A program made the translations under genes and the position numbers. From Petrolisthes cinctipes (Eukaryota; Arthropoda; Malacostraca; Decapoda; Porcellanidae), in contig JAWQEG010000169.1 of the NCBI GenBank assembly GCA_033782935.1, positions 186,001-250,000 on the forward strand: 64,000 nucleotides of DNA, read 5' to 3'. This document shows, one piece after another, positions 37,427 to 51,104 of this stretch (positions within the stretch are counted from its first letter, which is position 1; each line of letters opens with the position of its first letter). Below the pieces are notes generated by a model. That model ran no database searches. It was not told the DNA's origin and was given only the letters and a program-made list of their open reading frames with translations.

Positions 37427-38863
37427 TAGGCATGTAAAGATCGCTTCTGGGACCCCAAAATATCGAATTTTCGGGTGTTTTGGCCTGAATTTGAGATATA
37501 AACGGGTACTGAAGATGTTTGCACATATCGACTTTTGGGCACCTAAAACATCGATTTTGAGCATGTTTTGGGCCTGTATTTTGTAAATACTCTAACACGG
37601 AGTAGGCATGTACAGATCGCTTCTGGGACCCCAAAATATCGAATTTTCGGGTGTTTTGAGCCTGAATTTGAGATATAAACGGGTACTGAAGATGCATGCA
37701 CTTTTGGGCACCTAAAACATCGATTTTGAGCATGTTTTGGTCCTGTATTTTAAAAATACTCTAACACGGAGTAGGCATGTACAGATCGCTTCTGGGACCC
37801 CAAAATATCGAATTTTCGGATGTTTTGGGCCTGAATTTGAGATATCGCTTTTACGCACCTAAAATATCGATTTTTATCATGTTTTGAGCCTATATGTTGA
37901 AAATATTCTAGCACTGAGTAGGCATGTACAGATCGAATCTGGGACCCCAAAATATCGAATTTTCGGGTGTTTTGGGCCTGAATTTGAGATATCGACTTTA
38001 CGCTCGTAAAATATCGATTTTTAGCATGTTTTGAGCCTATATTTTGAAAATATTCTAGCACTGAGTAGGCATGTACAGATCGCTTCTGGGACCCCTAAAT
38101 ATCGAATTTTTGGGTGTTTTGAGCCTGAATTTGAGATATAAACGGGTACAGAAGATACATGCACATATTGACTTTGGGCATCTAAAATATCGATTTTCAG
38201 CATGTTTTGGGCATGTATTTTGAAAATACTCTAACACGGAGTAGGCATGTAAAGATCGCTTCTGGGACCCCAAAATATCGAATTTTCGGGTGTTTTGGCC
38301 TGAATTTGAGATATAAACGGGTACTGAAGATGCATGCACATATAGAGTTTTGAGCATCTAAAAGATCGATTTTCAGTATGTTTTTGGCCTGTATTTTGAA
38401 AATACTCTAACACGGAGTAGGCTTGTACAGATCGCTTCTGGGACCCCTAAATATCGAATTTTCGGGTGTTTTGTGACTGAATTTGAGATATCGCCTTAAC
38501 GCACCTAAAATAACGATTTTTAGCATGTTTTGAGCCTATATTTTGAAAATATTCTAGCACTGAGTAGGCATGTACAGATCGCTTTTGGGACCCCTAAATA
38601 TCGAATTTTTGGGTGTTTTGAGCCAGAATTTGAGATATAAACGGGTACAGAAGATACATGCAGGTATTGACTTTGGGCATCTAAAATATCGATTTTCAGC
38701 ATGTTTTGGGCATGTATTTTGAAAATACTCTAACACGGAGTAGGCATGTACAGATCGCTTCTGGGACCCCAAAATATCGAATTTTCGGGTGTTTTGGCCT
38801 GAATTTGAGATATAAACGGGTACTGAAGATGCATGCACATATCGACTTTTGGGCACCTAAAAC

Positions 38864-40705
38864 ATCGATTTTGAGCATGTTTTGAGCCTATATTTAGAAA
38901 ACATTCTAGCACTGACTAGGCATGTACAGATCGCTTCTGGGTTCCCAAAATATTGAATTTTCGGGTGTTTTAAGCCTGAATTTGAGATATAAACGGGTAC
39001 AGAAGATATATGCACATATTGACTTTGTGCATCTAAAATATCGATTTTCAGCATGTTTAGGGCCTGTATTTTGAAAATACTCTAACACGGAGTAGGCATG
39101 TACAGATCGCTTCTGGGACCCCTAAATATCGAATTTTTGGGTGTTTTGAGCCAGAATTTGAGATATAAACGGGTACAGAAGATACATGCACATATTGACT
39201 TTGGGCATCTAAAATATCGATTTTCAGCATGTTTTGGGCATGTATTTTGAAAATACTCTAACACGGAGTAGGCATGTAAAGATCGCTTCTGGGACCCCAA
39301 AATATCGAATTTTCGGGTGTTTTGGCCTGAATTTGAGATATAAACGGGTACTGAAGATGTTTGCACATATCGACTTTTGGGCACCTAAAACATCGATTTT
39401 GAGCATGTTTTGGGCCTGTATTTTGTAAATACTCTAACACGGAGTAGGCATGTACAGATCGCTTCTGGGACCCCAAAATATCGAATTTTCGGGTGTTTTG
39501 AGCCTGAATTTGAGATATAAACGGGTACTGAAGATGCATGCACTTTTGGGCACCTAAAACATCGATTTTGAGCATGTTTTGGTCCTGTATTTTAAAAATA
39601 CTCTAACACGGAGTAGGCATGTACAGATCGCTTCTGGGACCCCAAAATATCGAATTTTCGGATGTTTTGGGCCTGAATTTGAGATATCGCTTTTACGCAC
39701 CTAAAATATCGATTTTTATCATGTTTTGAGCCTATATGTTGAAAATATTCTAGCACTGAGTAGGCATGTACAGATCGAATCTGGGACCCCAAAATATCGA
39801 ATTTTCGGGTGTTTTGGGCCTGAATTTGAGATATCGACTTTACGCTCGTAAAATATCGATTTTTAGCATGTTTTGAGCCTATATTTTGAAAATATTCTAG
39901 CACTGAGTAGGCATGTACAGATCGCTTCTGGGACCCCTAAATATCGAATTTTTGGGTGTTTTGAGCCTGAATTTGAGATATAAACGGGTACAGAAGATAC
40001 ATGCACATATTGACTTTGGGCATCTAAAATATCGATTTTCAGCATGTTTTGGGCATGTATTTTGAAAATACTCTAACACGGAGTAGGCATGTAAAGATCG
40101 CTTCTGGGACCCCAAAATATCGAATTTTCGGGTGTTTTGGCCTGAATTTGAGATATAAACGGGTACTGAAGATGCATGCACATATAGAGTTTTGAGCATC
40201 TAAAAGATCGATTTTCAGTATGTTTTTGGCCTGTATTTTGAAAATACTCTAACACGGAGTAGGCTTGTACAGATCGCTTCTGGGACCCCTAAATATCGAA
40301 TTTTCGGGTGTTTTGTGACTGAATTTGAGATATCGCCTTAACGCACCTAAAATAACGATTTTTAGCATGTTTTGAGCCTATATTTTGAAAATATTCTAGC
40401 ACTGAGTAGGCATGTACAGATCGCTTTTGGGACCCCTAAATATCGAATTTTTGGGTGTTTTGAGCCAGAATTTGAGATATAAACGGGTACAGAAGATACA
40501 TGCAGGTATTGACTTTGGGCATCTAAAATATCGATTTTCAGCATGTTTTGGGCATGTATTTTGAAAATACTCTAACACGGAGTAGGCATGTACAGATCGC
40601 TTCTGGGACCCCAAAATATCGAATTTTCGGGTGTTTTGGCCTGAATTTGAGATATAAACGGGTACTGAAGATGCATGCACATATCGACTTTTGGGCACCT
40701 AAAAC
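38864..40705. repeat. 11-mer HOR (1,842 bp), fourth copy
   Basis: This corresponds to 31,005-32,846 at +7,859 bp and to 37,289-38,863 at +1,842 bp. It lacks the AAACTGGTAC and AATATTCTAACACGG changes of its counterpart at 32.3 kb, so those arose after the 7,859-bp duplication or were corrected here. Confidence 0.86.
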
Positions 40706-40851
40706 ATCGATTTTGAGCATGTTTTGAGCCTATATTTTGAAAATATTCTAGCAATGAGTAGGCATGTACAGATCGCTTCTGGGACCCCAAAATATCGAAT
40801 TTTCGGGTGTTTTGAGCCTGAATTTGAGATATAAACGAGTACAGAAGATGC

Positions 40852-43346
40852 ATGCACATATCGACTTTTGGGCACCTAAAATATCGATTTTGAACATGTT
40901 TTGAGCCTATATTTTGAAAACATTCTAGCACTAAGTAGGCATGTACAGATCGCTTCTGGGACCCCAAAATATCGAATTTTCGGGTGTTTTGAGCCTGAAT
41001 TTGAGATATATACGAGTATAGAAGATGCATACACATATTGACTTTGGGCACCAAAAATATCGATTTTCAGCATATTTTGGGCCTGAATTTTGAAAATACT
41101 CTAACACGGAGTAGGTATGTACAGATTGCTTCAGGGACCCCAGAATAACGAATTTTCGGGTGTTTAGGGTCAGAATTTGAGATATAAACGGGTACAGAAG
41201 ATGCATGCACATATCGACTTTTGGGCACCTAAAAGATCGATTTTGAGGATGTTTTTGGCCTGTATTTTGAAAATACTCTAACACGGAGTATGCATGTACA
41301 GATAGCTTCTGGGACCGATAAATATCGAATTTTCGGGTGTTTTGGGACTGAATTTGAGATATCGACTTTTTGGCACCTAAAATATCGATTTTTAGCATGT
41401 TTTTAGCCTATATTTTGAAAATATTCTAGCACTGAGTAGGCATGTACAGATTGCTTCTGGGACCCCAAAATATTGAATTTTCGGGTGTTTTGAGCCTGAA
41501 TTTGAGATATAAACGGGTACCGAAGATACATGCACATATCGACTTTTGGGCACCTAAAATATCGATTTTGAGCATGTTTTGAGCCTATATTTTGAAAACA
41601 TTCTAGCACTGCGTAGGCATGTACAGATCGCTTCTGGGACCCCAAAATATCGAATTTTCGGGTGTTTTGAGCCTGAATTTGAGATATAAACGAGTATAGA
41701 AGATGCATACACATATTGACTTTGGGCACCAAAAATATCGATTTTCAGCATGTTTTGGGCCTGAATTTTGAAAATACTCTAACACTGAGTAGGCATGTAC
41801 AGATCGCTTCTGGGACCCCAAAATATCGAATTTTCGGGTGTTTAGGGCCAGAATTTAAGATATAAACGGGTACAGAAGATGCATGCACATATAGACTTTT
41901 GAGCACCTAAAAGATCGATTTTCAGTATGTTTTTGGCCTGTATTTTGAAAAAACTCTAAAACGGAGTAGGCATGTACAGATTGCTTCTGGGACCCCTAAA
42001 TATCGAATTTTCGGGTGTTTTGGGCCTTAATTTGAGATATCGCCTTTACGCACCTAAAATATCGATTTTCAGTATGTTTTTGGCCTGTATTTTGAAAATA
42101 CTCTTACACGGAGTAGGCATGTACAGATCGCTTCTGGGACCCCAAAATATCGAATTTTCGGGTGTTTAGGGCCAGAATTTGAGATATAAACGGGTACAGA
42201 AGATGCATGCACATATCGACTTTTGGGCACCTAAAAGATCGATTTTCAGTATGTTTTTGACCTGTATTTTGAAAATACTGTAACACGGAGTAGGCATGTA
42301 CAGATCCTTTCTGGGACCCCTAAATATCGAATTTTCGGGTGTTTTGGGACTGAATTTGAGATATCGCCTTTACGCTCGTAAAATATCGATTTTTAGCATG
42401 TTTTGAGCCTATATTTTGAAAATATTCTAGCACTGAGTAGGCATGTACAGATCGCTTCTGGGACCCCTAAATATCGAATTTTCGTCTGTTTTGAGCTTGA
42501 ATTTGTGATATAAACGACTACAGAAGGTGCATGCACATATCGACTTTTGGGCACCTAAAATATCGATTTTGAGCATGTTTTGAGCCTATATTTTGAAAAC
42601 ATTCTAGCACTGACTAGGCATGTACAGATTGCTTCTGGGTTCCCAAAATATTGAATTTTCGGGTGTTTTGAGCCTGAATTTGAGATATAAACGGGTACAG
42701 AAGATATATGCACATATTGACTTTGTGCATCTAAAATATCGATTTTCAGCATGTTTAGGGCCTGTATTTTGAAAATACTCTAACACGGAGTAGGCATGTA
42801 CAGATCGCTTCTGGGACCCCAAAATATCGAATTTTCGGGTGTTTTGAGCCTGAATTTCAGATATAAACGGGTACTGAAGATGCATGCACTTTTGGGCACC
42901 TAAAACATCGATTTTGAGCATGTTTTGCTCCTGTATTTTGAAAATACTCTAACACGGAGTAGGCATGTACAGATCGCTTCTGGGACCCCAAAATATCGAA
43001 TTTTCGGATGTTTTGGGCCTGAATTTGAGATATCGCTTTTACGCACCTAAAATATCGATTTTTATCATGTTTTGAGCCTATATGTTGAAAATATTCTAGC
43101 ACTGAGTAGGCATGTACAGATCGAATCTGGGACCCCAAAATATCGAATTTTCGGGTGTTTTGGGCCTGAATTTGAGATATCGACTTTACGCTCGTAAAAT
43201 ATCGATTTTTAGCATGTTTTGAGCCTATATTTTGAAAATATTCTAGCACTGAGTAGGCATGTGCAGATCGCTTCTGGGACCCCTAAATATCGAATTTTTG
43301 GGTGTTTTGAGCCTGAATTTGAGATATAAACGGGTACAGAAGATAC
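40852..43346. repeat. 15-mer HOR (2,495 bp), unit U1'
   Basis: This is the counterpart of U1 at +7,859 bp, with AAACGGGTAC and CAGATCCTTTC as in U1. Private variants are GAAGATACATG at 41.53 kb and GTACAGATTGC at 41.98 kb. It contains the cassette at 42790. Confidence 0.87.
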
Positions 43347-45841
43347 ATGCACATATCGACTTTTGGGCACCTAAAATATCGATTTTGAACATGTTTTGAG
43401 CCTATATTTTGAAAACATTCTAGCACTAAGTAGGCATGTACAGATCGCTTCTGGGACCCCAAAATATCGAATTTTCGGGTGTTTTGAGCCTGAATTTGAG
43501 ATATATACGAGTATAGAAGATGCATACACATATTGACTTTGGGCACCAAAAATATCGATTTTCAGCATATTTTGGGCCTGAATTTTGAAAATACTCTAAC
43601 ACGGAGTAGGTATGTACAGATTGCTTCAGGGACCCCAGAATAACGAATTTTCGGGTGTTTAGGGTCAGAATTTGAGATATAAACGGGTACAGAAGATGCA
43701 TGCACATATCGACTTTTGGGCACCTAAAAGATCGATTTTGAGGATGTTTTTGGCCTGTATTTTGAAAATACTCTAACACGGAGTATGCATGTACAGATAG
43801 CTTCTGGGACCGATAAATATCGAATTTTCGGGTGTTTTGGGACTGAATTTGAGATATCGACTTTTTGGCACCTAAAATATCGATTTTTAGCATGTTTTTA
43901 GCCTATATTTTGAAAATATTCTAGCACTGAGTAGGCATGTACAGATTGCTTCTGGGACCCCAAAATATTGAATTTTCGGGTGTTTTGAGCCTGAATTTGA
44001 GATATAAACGGGTACCGAAGATGCATGCACATATCGACTTTTGGGCACCTAAAATATCGATTTTGAGCATGTTTTGAGCCTATATTTTGAAAACATTCTA
44101 GCACTGCGTAGGCATGTACAGATCGCTTCTGGGACCCCAAAATATCGAATTTTCGGGTGTTTTGAGCCTGAATTTGAGATATAAACGAGTATAGAAGATG
44201 CATACACATATTGACTTTGGGCACCAAAAATATCGATTTTCAGCATGTTTTGGGCCTGAATTTTGAAAATACTCTAACACTGAGTAGGCATGTACAGATC
44301 GCTTCTGGGACCCCAAAATATCGAATTTTCGGGTGTTTAGGGCCAGAATTTAAGATATAAACGGGTACAGAAGATGCATGCACATATAGACTTTTGAGCA
44401 CCTAAAAGATCGATTTTCAGTATGTTTTTGGCCTGTATTTTGAAAAAACTCTAAAACGGAGTAGGCATGTACAGATCGCTTCTGGGACCCCTAAATATCG
44501 AATTTTCGGGTGTTTTGGGCCTTAATTTGAGATATCGCCTTTACGCACCTAAAATATCGATTTTCAGTATGTTTTTGGCCTGTATTTTGAAAATACTCTT
44601 ACACGGAGTAGGCATGTACAGATCGCTTCTGGGACCCCAAAATATCGAATTTTCGGGTGTTTAGGGCCAGAATTTGAGATATAAACGGGTACAGAAGATG
44701 CATGCACATATCGACTTTTGGGCACCTAAAAGATCGATTTTCAGTATGTTTTTGACCTGTATTTTGAAAATACTGTAACACGGAGTAGGCATGTACAGAT
44801 CCTTTCTGGGACCCCTAAATATCGAATTTTCGGGTGTTTTGGGACTGAATTTGAGATATCGCCTTTACGCTCGTAAAATATCGATTTTTAGCATGTTTTG
44901 AGCCTATATTTTGAAAATATTCTAGCACTGAGTAGGCATGTACAGATCGCTTCTGGGACCCCTAAATATCGAATTTTCGTCTGTTTTGAGCTTGAATTTG
45001 TGATATAAACGACTACAGAAGGTGCATGCACATATCGACTTTTGGGCACCTAAAATATCGATTTTGAGCATGTTTTGAGCCTATATTTTGAAAACATTCT
45101 AGCACTGACTAGGCATGTACAGATTGCTTCTGGGTTCCCAAAATATTGAATTTTCGGGTGTTTTGAGCCTGAATTTGAGATATAAACGGGTACAGAAGAT
45201 ATATGCACATATTGACTTTGTGCATCTAAAATATCGATTTTCAGCATGTTTAGGGCCTGTATTTTGAAAATACTCTAACACGGAGTAGGCATGTACAGAT
45301 CGCTTCTGGGACCCCAAAATATCGAATTTTCGGGTGTTTTGAGCCTGAATTTCAGATATAAACGGGTACTGAAGATGCATGCACTTTTGGGCACCTAAAA
45401 CATCGATTTTGAGCATGTTTTGCTCCTGTATTTTGAAAATACTCTAACACGGAGTAGGCATGTACAGATCGCTTCTGGGACCCCAAAATATCGAATTTTC
45501 GGATGTTTTGGGCCTGAATTTGAGATATCGCTTTTACGCACCTAAAATATCGATTTTTATCATGTTTTGAGCCTATATGTTGAAAATATTCTAGCACTGA
45601 GTAGGCATGTACAGATCGAATCTGGGACCCCAAAATATCGAATTTTCGGGTGTTTTGGGCCTGAATTTGAGATATCGACTTTACGCTCGTAAAATATCGA
45701 TTTTTAGCATGTTTTGAGCCTATATTTTGAAAATATTCTAGCACTGAGTAGGCATGTGCAGATCGCTTCTGGGACCCCTAAATATCGAATTTTTGGGTGT
45801 TTTGAGCCTGAATTTGAGATATAAACGGGTACAGAAGATAC
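43347..45841. repeat. 15-mer HOR (2,495 bp), unit U1''
   Basis: Second of three tandem units. Although it sits where U2 would map at +7,859 bp, it carries the U1-type bases AAACGGGTAC (43.68 kb) and CAGATCCTTTC (44.79 kb). It therefore looks like an extra copy of U1' rather than the counterpart of U2. Confidence 0.86.
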
Positions 45842-48336
45842 ATGCACATATCGACTTTTGGGCACCTAAAATATCGATTTTGAACATGTTTTGAGCCTAT
45901 ATTTTGAAAACATTCTAGCACTAAGTAGGCATGTACAGATCGCTTCTGGGACCCCAAAATATCGAATTTTCGGGTGTTTTGAGCCTGAATTTGAGATATA
46001 TACGAGTATAGAAGATGCATACACATATTGACTTTGGGCACCAAAAATATCGATTTTCAGCATATTTTGGGCCTGAATTTTGAAAATACTCTAACACGGA
46101 GTAGGTATGTACAGATTGCTTCAGGGACCCCAGAATAACGAATTTTCGGGTGTTTAGGGTCAGAATTTGAGATATAAACAGGTACAGAAGATGCATGCAC
46201 ATATCGACTTTTGGGCACCTAAAAGATCGATTTTGAGGATGTTTTTGGCCTGTATTTTGAAAATACTCTAACACGGAGTATGCATGTACAGATAGCTTCT
46301 GGGACCGATAAATATCGAATTTTCGGGTGTTTTGGGACTGAATTTGAGATATCGACTTTTTGGCACCTAAAATATCGATTTTTAGCATGTTTTTAGCCTA
46401 TATTTTGAAAATATTCTAGCACTGAGTAGGCATGTACAGATTGCTTCTGGGACCCCAAAATATTGAATTTTCGGGTGTTTTGAGCCTGAATTTGAGATAT
46501 AAACGGGTACCGAAGATGCATGCACATATCGACTTTTGGGCACCTAAAATATCGATTTTGAGCATGTTTTGAGCCTATATTTTGAAAACATTCTAGCACT
46601 GCGTAGGCATGTACAGATCGCTTCTGGGACCCCAAAATATCGAATTTTCGGGTGTTTTGAGCCTGAATTTGAGATATAAACGAGTATAGAAGATGCATAC
46701 ACATATTGACTTTGGGCACCAAAAATATCGATTTTCAGCATGTTTTGGGCCTGAATTTTGAAAATACTCTAACACTGAGTAGGCATGTACAGATCGCTTC
46801 TGGGACCCCAAAATATCGAATTTTCGGGTGTTTAGGGCCAGAATTTAAGATATAAACGGGTACAGAAGATGCATGCACATATAGACTTTTGAGCACCTAA
46901 AAGATCGATTTTCAGTATGTTTTTGGCCTGTATTTTGAAAAAACTCTAAAACGGAGTAGGCATGTACAGATCGCTTCTGGGACCCCTAAATATCGAATTT
47001 TCGGGTGTTTTGGGCCTTAATTTGAGATATCGCCTTTACGCACCTAAAATATCGATTTTCAGTATGTTTTTGGCCTGTATTTTGAAAATACTCTTACACG
47101 GAGTAGGCATGTACAGATCGCTTCTGGGACCCCAAAATATCGAATTTTCGGGTGTTTAGGGCCAGAATTTGAGATATAAACGGGTACAGAAGATGCATGC
47201 ACATATCGACTTTTGGGCACCTAAAAGATCGATTTTCAGTATGTTTTTGACCTGTATTTTGAAAATACTGTAACACGGAGTAGGCATGTACAGATCCCTT
47301 CTGGGACCCCTAAATATCGAATTTTCGGGTGTTTTGGGACTGAATTTGAGATATCGCCTTTACGCTCGTAAAATATCGATTTTTAGCATGTTTTGAGCCT
47401 ATATTTTGAAAATATTCTAGCACTGAGTAGGCATGTACAGATCGCTTCTGGGACCCCTAAATATCGAATTTTCGTCTGTTTTGAGCTTGAATTTGTGATA
47501 TAAACGACTACAGAAGGTGCATGCACATATCGACTTTTGGGCACCTAAAATATCGATTTTGAGCATGTTTTGAGCCTATATTTTGAAAACATTCTAGCAC
47601 TGACTAGGCATGTACAGATTGCTTCTGGGTTCCCAAAATATTGAATTTTCGGGTGTTTTGATCCTGAATTTGAGATATAAACGGGTACAGAAGATATATG
47701 CACATATTGACTTTGTGCATCTAAAATATCGATTTTTAGCATGTTTAGGGCCTGTATTTTGAAAATACTCTAACACGGAGTAGGCATGTACAGATCGCTT
47801 CTGGGACCCCAAAATATCGAATTTTCGGGTGTTTTGAGCCTGAATTTCAGATATAAACGGGTACTGAAGATGCATGCAGTTTTGGGCACCAAAAACATCG
47901 ATTTTGAGCATGTTTTGCTCCTGTATTTTGAAAATACTCTAACACGGAGTAGGCATGTACAGATCGCTTCTGGGACCCCAAAATATCGAATTTTCGGATG
48001 TTTTGGGCCTGAATTTGAGATATCGCTTTTACGCACCTAAAATATCGATTTTTATCATGTTTTGAGCCTATATGTTGAAAATATTCTAGCACTGAGTAGG
48101 CATGTACAGATCGAATCTGGGACCCCAAAATATCGAATTTTCGGGTGTTTTGGGCCTGAATTTGAGATATCGACTTTACGCTCGTAAAATATCGATTTTT
48201 AGCATGTTTTGAGCCTATATTTTGAAAATATTCTAGCACTGAGTAGGCATGTGCAGATCGCTTCTGGGACCCCTAAATATCGAATTTTTGGGTGTTTTGA
48301 GCCTGAATTTGAGATATAAACGGGTACAGAAGATAC
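45842..48336. repeat. 15-mer HOR (2,495 bp), unit U2'
   Basis: Third tandem unit. It carries the U2-type bases AAACAGGTAC (46.18 kb) and CAGATCCCTTC (47.29 kb), so its nearest relative in the window is U2, 10,354 bp upstream (7,859 + 2,495). It has private variants TTTTGATCCTG at 47.66 kb and CATGCAGTTTTGGGCACCAAAAAC near 47.88 kb. It ends where ATACATGCACATATTGAC replaces the ATCGAC junction. Confidence 0.86.
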
Positions 48337-48815
48337 ATGCACATATTGACTTTGGGCATCTAAAATATCGATTTTCAGCATGTTTTGGGCATGTATTTTG
48401 AAAATACTCTAACACAGAGTAGGCATGTAAAGATCGCTTCTGGGACCCCAAAATATCGAATTTTCGGGTGTTTTGGCCTGAATTTGAGATATAAACGGGT
48501 ACTGAAGATGCATGCACATATCGACTTTTGGGCACCTAAAACATCGATTTTGAGCATGTTTTGGGCCTGTATTTTGTAAATACTCTAACACGGAGTAGGC
48601 ATGTACAGATCGAATGTGGGACCCCATAATATCGAATTTTCGGGTGTTTTTGGGCCTGAATTTGAGATATCGCCTATACGCACCTAAAATATCGATTTTT
48701 AGCATGTTTTGAGCCTATATTTTGAAAATATTCTAGCACTGAGTAGGCATGTACAGATCGCTTCTGGGACCCCTAAATATCGAATTTTCGGGTGTTTTGG
48801 GACTGAATTTGAGAT
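46528..48815. repeat. 2.29-kb block shared at 7,772 bp, copy 1
   Basis: Matches 54,300-56,587, including ACTCTTACACGG, CAGATCCCTTC, TTTTCGTCTG, the cassette at 47780, the CTAACACAGAGTAGG box at 48.41 kb and GAATGTGGGACC at 48.61 kb. The last two are found together only in these two copies. Confidence 0.85.
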
Positions 48816-51104
48816 ATAAACGGGTTCTGAAGATGCATGCACATATCGACTTTTGGGCACCTAAAACATCGATTTTGAGCATGTTTTGGGCCTGTAATTT
48901 GTAAATACTCTAACACGGAGTAAACATGTACAGATCGCTTCTGGGACCCCATAATATCGAATTTTCGGGTGTTTTTGGGCCTGAATTTGAGATATCGCCT
49001 ATACGCACCTAAAATATCGATTTTTAGCATGTTTTGAGCCTATATTTTGAAAATATTCTAGCACTGAGTAGGCATGTACAGATCGAATCTGGGACCCCGA
49101 AATATCGAATTTTCGGGTGTTTTGGGCCTGAATTTGAGATATCGACTTTACGCTCGTAAAATATCGATTTTTAGCATGTTTTGAGCCTATATTTTGAAAA
49201 TATTCTAGCACTGAGTAGGCATGTACAGATCGCTTCTGGGACCCCTAAATATGGATTTTTTGGGTGTTTTGAGCCTGAATTTGAGATATAAACGGGTACG
49301 GAAGATACATGCACATATTGACTTTGGGCATCTAAAATATCGATTTTCAGCATGTTTTGGGCATGTATTTTGAAAATACTCTAACACGGAGTAGGCATGT
49401 AAAGATCGCTTCTGGGACCCCAAAATATCGAATTTTCGGGTGGTTTGGCCTGAATTTGAGATATAAACGGGTACTGAAGATGCATGCACATATCGACTTT
49501 TGGGCACCTAAAACATCGATTTTGAGGATGTTTTGGGCCTGTATTTTGTAAATACTCTAACACGGAGTAGGCATGTACAGATCGCTTCTGGGACCCCAAA
49601 ATATCGAATTTTCGGGTGTTTTGAGCCTGAATTTGAGATATAAACGGGTACTGAAGATGCATGCACTTTTGGGCACCTAAAACATCGATTTTGAGCATGT
49701 TTTGGTCCTGTATTTTAAAAATACTCTAACACGGAGTAGGCATGTACAGATCGCTTCTGGGACCCCAAAATATCGAATTTTCGGATGTTTTGGGCCTGAA
49801 TTTGAGATATCGCTTTTACGCACCTAAAATATCGATTTTTATCATGTTTTGAGCCTATATGTTGAAAATATTCTAGCACTGAGTAGGCATGTACAGATCG
49901 AATCTGGGACCCCAAAATATCGAATTTTCGGGTGTTTTGGGCCTGAATTTGAGATATCGACTTTACGCTCGTAAAATATCGATTTTTAGCATGTTTTGAG
50001 CCTATATTTTGAAAATATTCTAGCACTGAGTAGGCATGTACAGATCGCTTCTGGGACCCCTAAATATCGAATTTTTGGGTGTTTTGAGCCTGAATTTGAG
50101 ATATAAACGGGTACAGAAGATACATGCACATATTGACTTTGGGCATCTAAAACATCGATTTTCAGCATGTTTTGGGCATGTATTTTGAAAATACTCTAAC
50201 ACGGAGTAGGCATGTAAAGATCGCTTCTGGGACCCCAAAATATCAAATTTTCGGGTGTTTTGGCCTGAATTTGAGATATAAACGGGTACTGAAGATGCAT
50301 GCACATATCAACTTTTGGGCACCTAAAACATCGATTTTGAGCATGTTTTGGGCCTGTATTTTGTAAATACTCTAACACGGAGTAGGCATGTACAGATCGA
50401 ATCTGGGACCCCATAATATTGAATTTTCGGGTGTTTTTGGGACTGAATTTGAGATATCGCCTATACGCACCTAAAATATCGATTTTTAGCATGTTTTGAG
50501 CCCATATTTTGAAAATATTCTAGCACTGAGTAGGCATGTACAGATCGCTTCTGGGACCCCAAAATATCGATTTTTCGGGTGTTTTGAGCCTGAATTTGAG
50601 ATATAAACGAGTGCAGAAGATGCATGCACATATCGACTTTTGGGCACCTAAAATATCGATTTTGAGCATGTTTTGAGCCTATATTTTGAAAACATTCTAG
50701 CACTGAGTAGGCATGTACAGATCGCTTCTGGGACCCCAAAATATCGAATTTTCGGGTGTTTTGAGCCTGAATTTGAGATATAAACGAGTATAGAAGATGC
50801 ATACACATATTGACTTTGGGCACCAAAAATATCGATTTTCAGCATGTTTTGGGCCTGAATTTTGAAAATACTCTAACACGGAGTAGGCATGTACAGATCG
50901 CTTCTGGGACCCCAAAATATCGTAATTTCGGGTGTTTAGGGCCAGAATTTGAGATATAAACGGGTACAGAAGATGCATGCACATATAGAGTTTTGAGCAT
51001 CTAAAAGATCGATTTTCAGTATGTTTTTGGCCTGTATTTTGAAAATACTCTAACATGGAGTAGGCATGTACAGATCGCTTCTGGGACCATTAAATATCGA
51101 ATTT
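48816..51104. repeat. Composite segment with two different partners
   Basis: Its first part (about 48,812-49,582) matches 51,275-52,045 at 2,463 bp, marked by CGGGTTCTGAAG, GAGTAAACATGTAC and TGAGGATGTTTTGGG. From about 49.2 to 50.45 kb it also matches sequence 3,316 bp downstream, with the cassette at 49567 paired to 52883. The last 0.5 kb resembles 2.7-2.95 kb and carries the one-off GGGACCATTAAATATCGAATTTTGGGG near 51.09 kb. Confidence 0.78.

Larger units (their letters stand above)
37289..45147. repeat. 7,859-bp tandem duplication, copy B
   Basis: Colinear copy of 29,430-37,288. It contains 11-mer units at 37,289-38,863 (left end replaced at the junction) and 38,864-40,705, then 15-mer units from 40,852. 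Similarity at this offset runs to GGGTTCCCAAAATATTGAA at about 45,148, the same motif in which the copy A/B junction lies. Confidence 0.9.
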
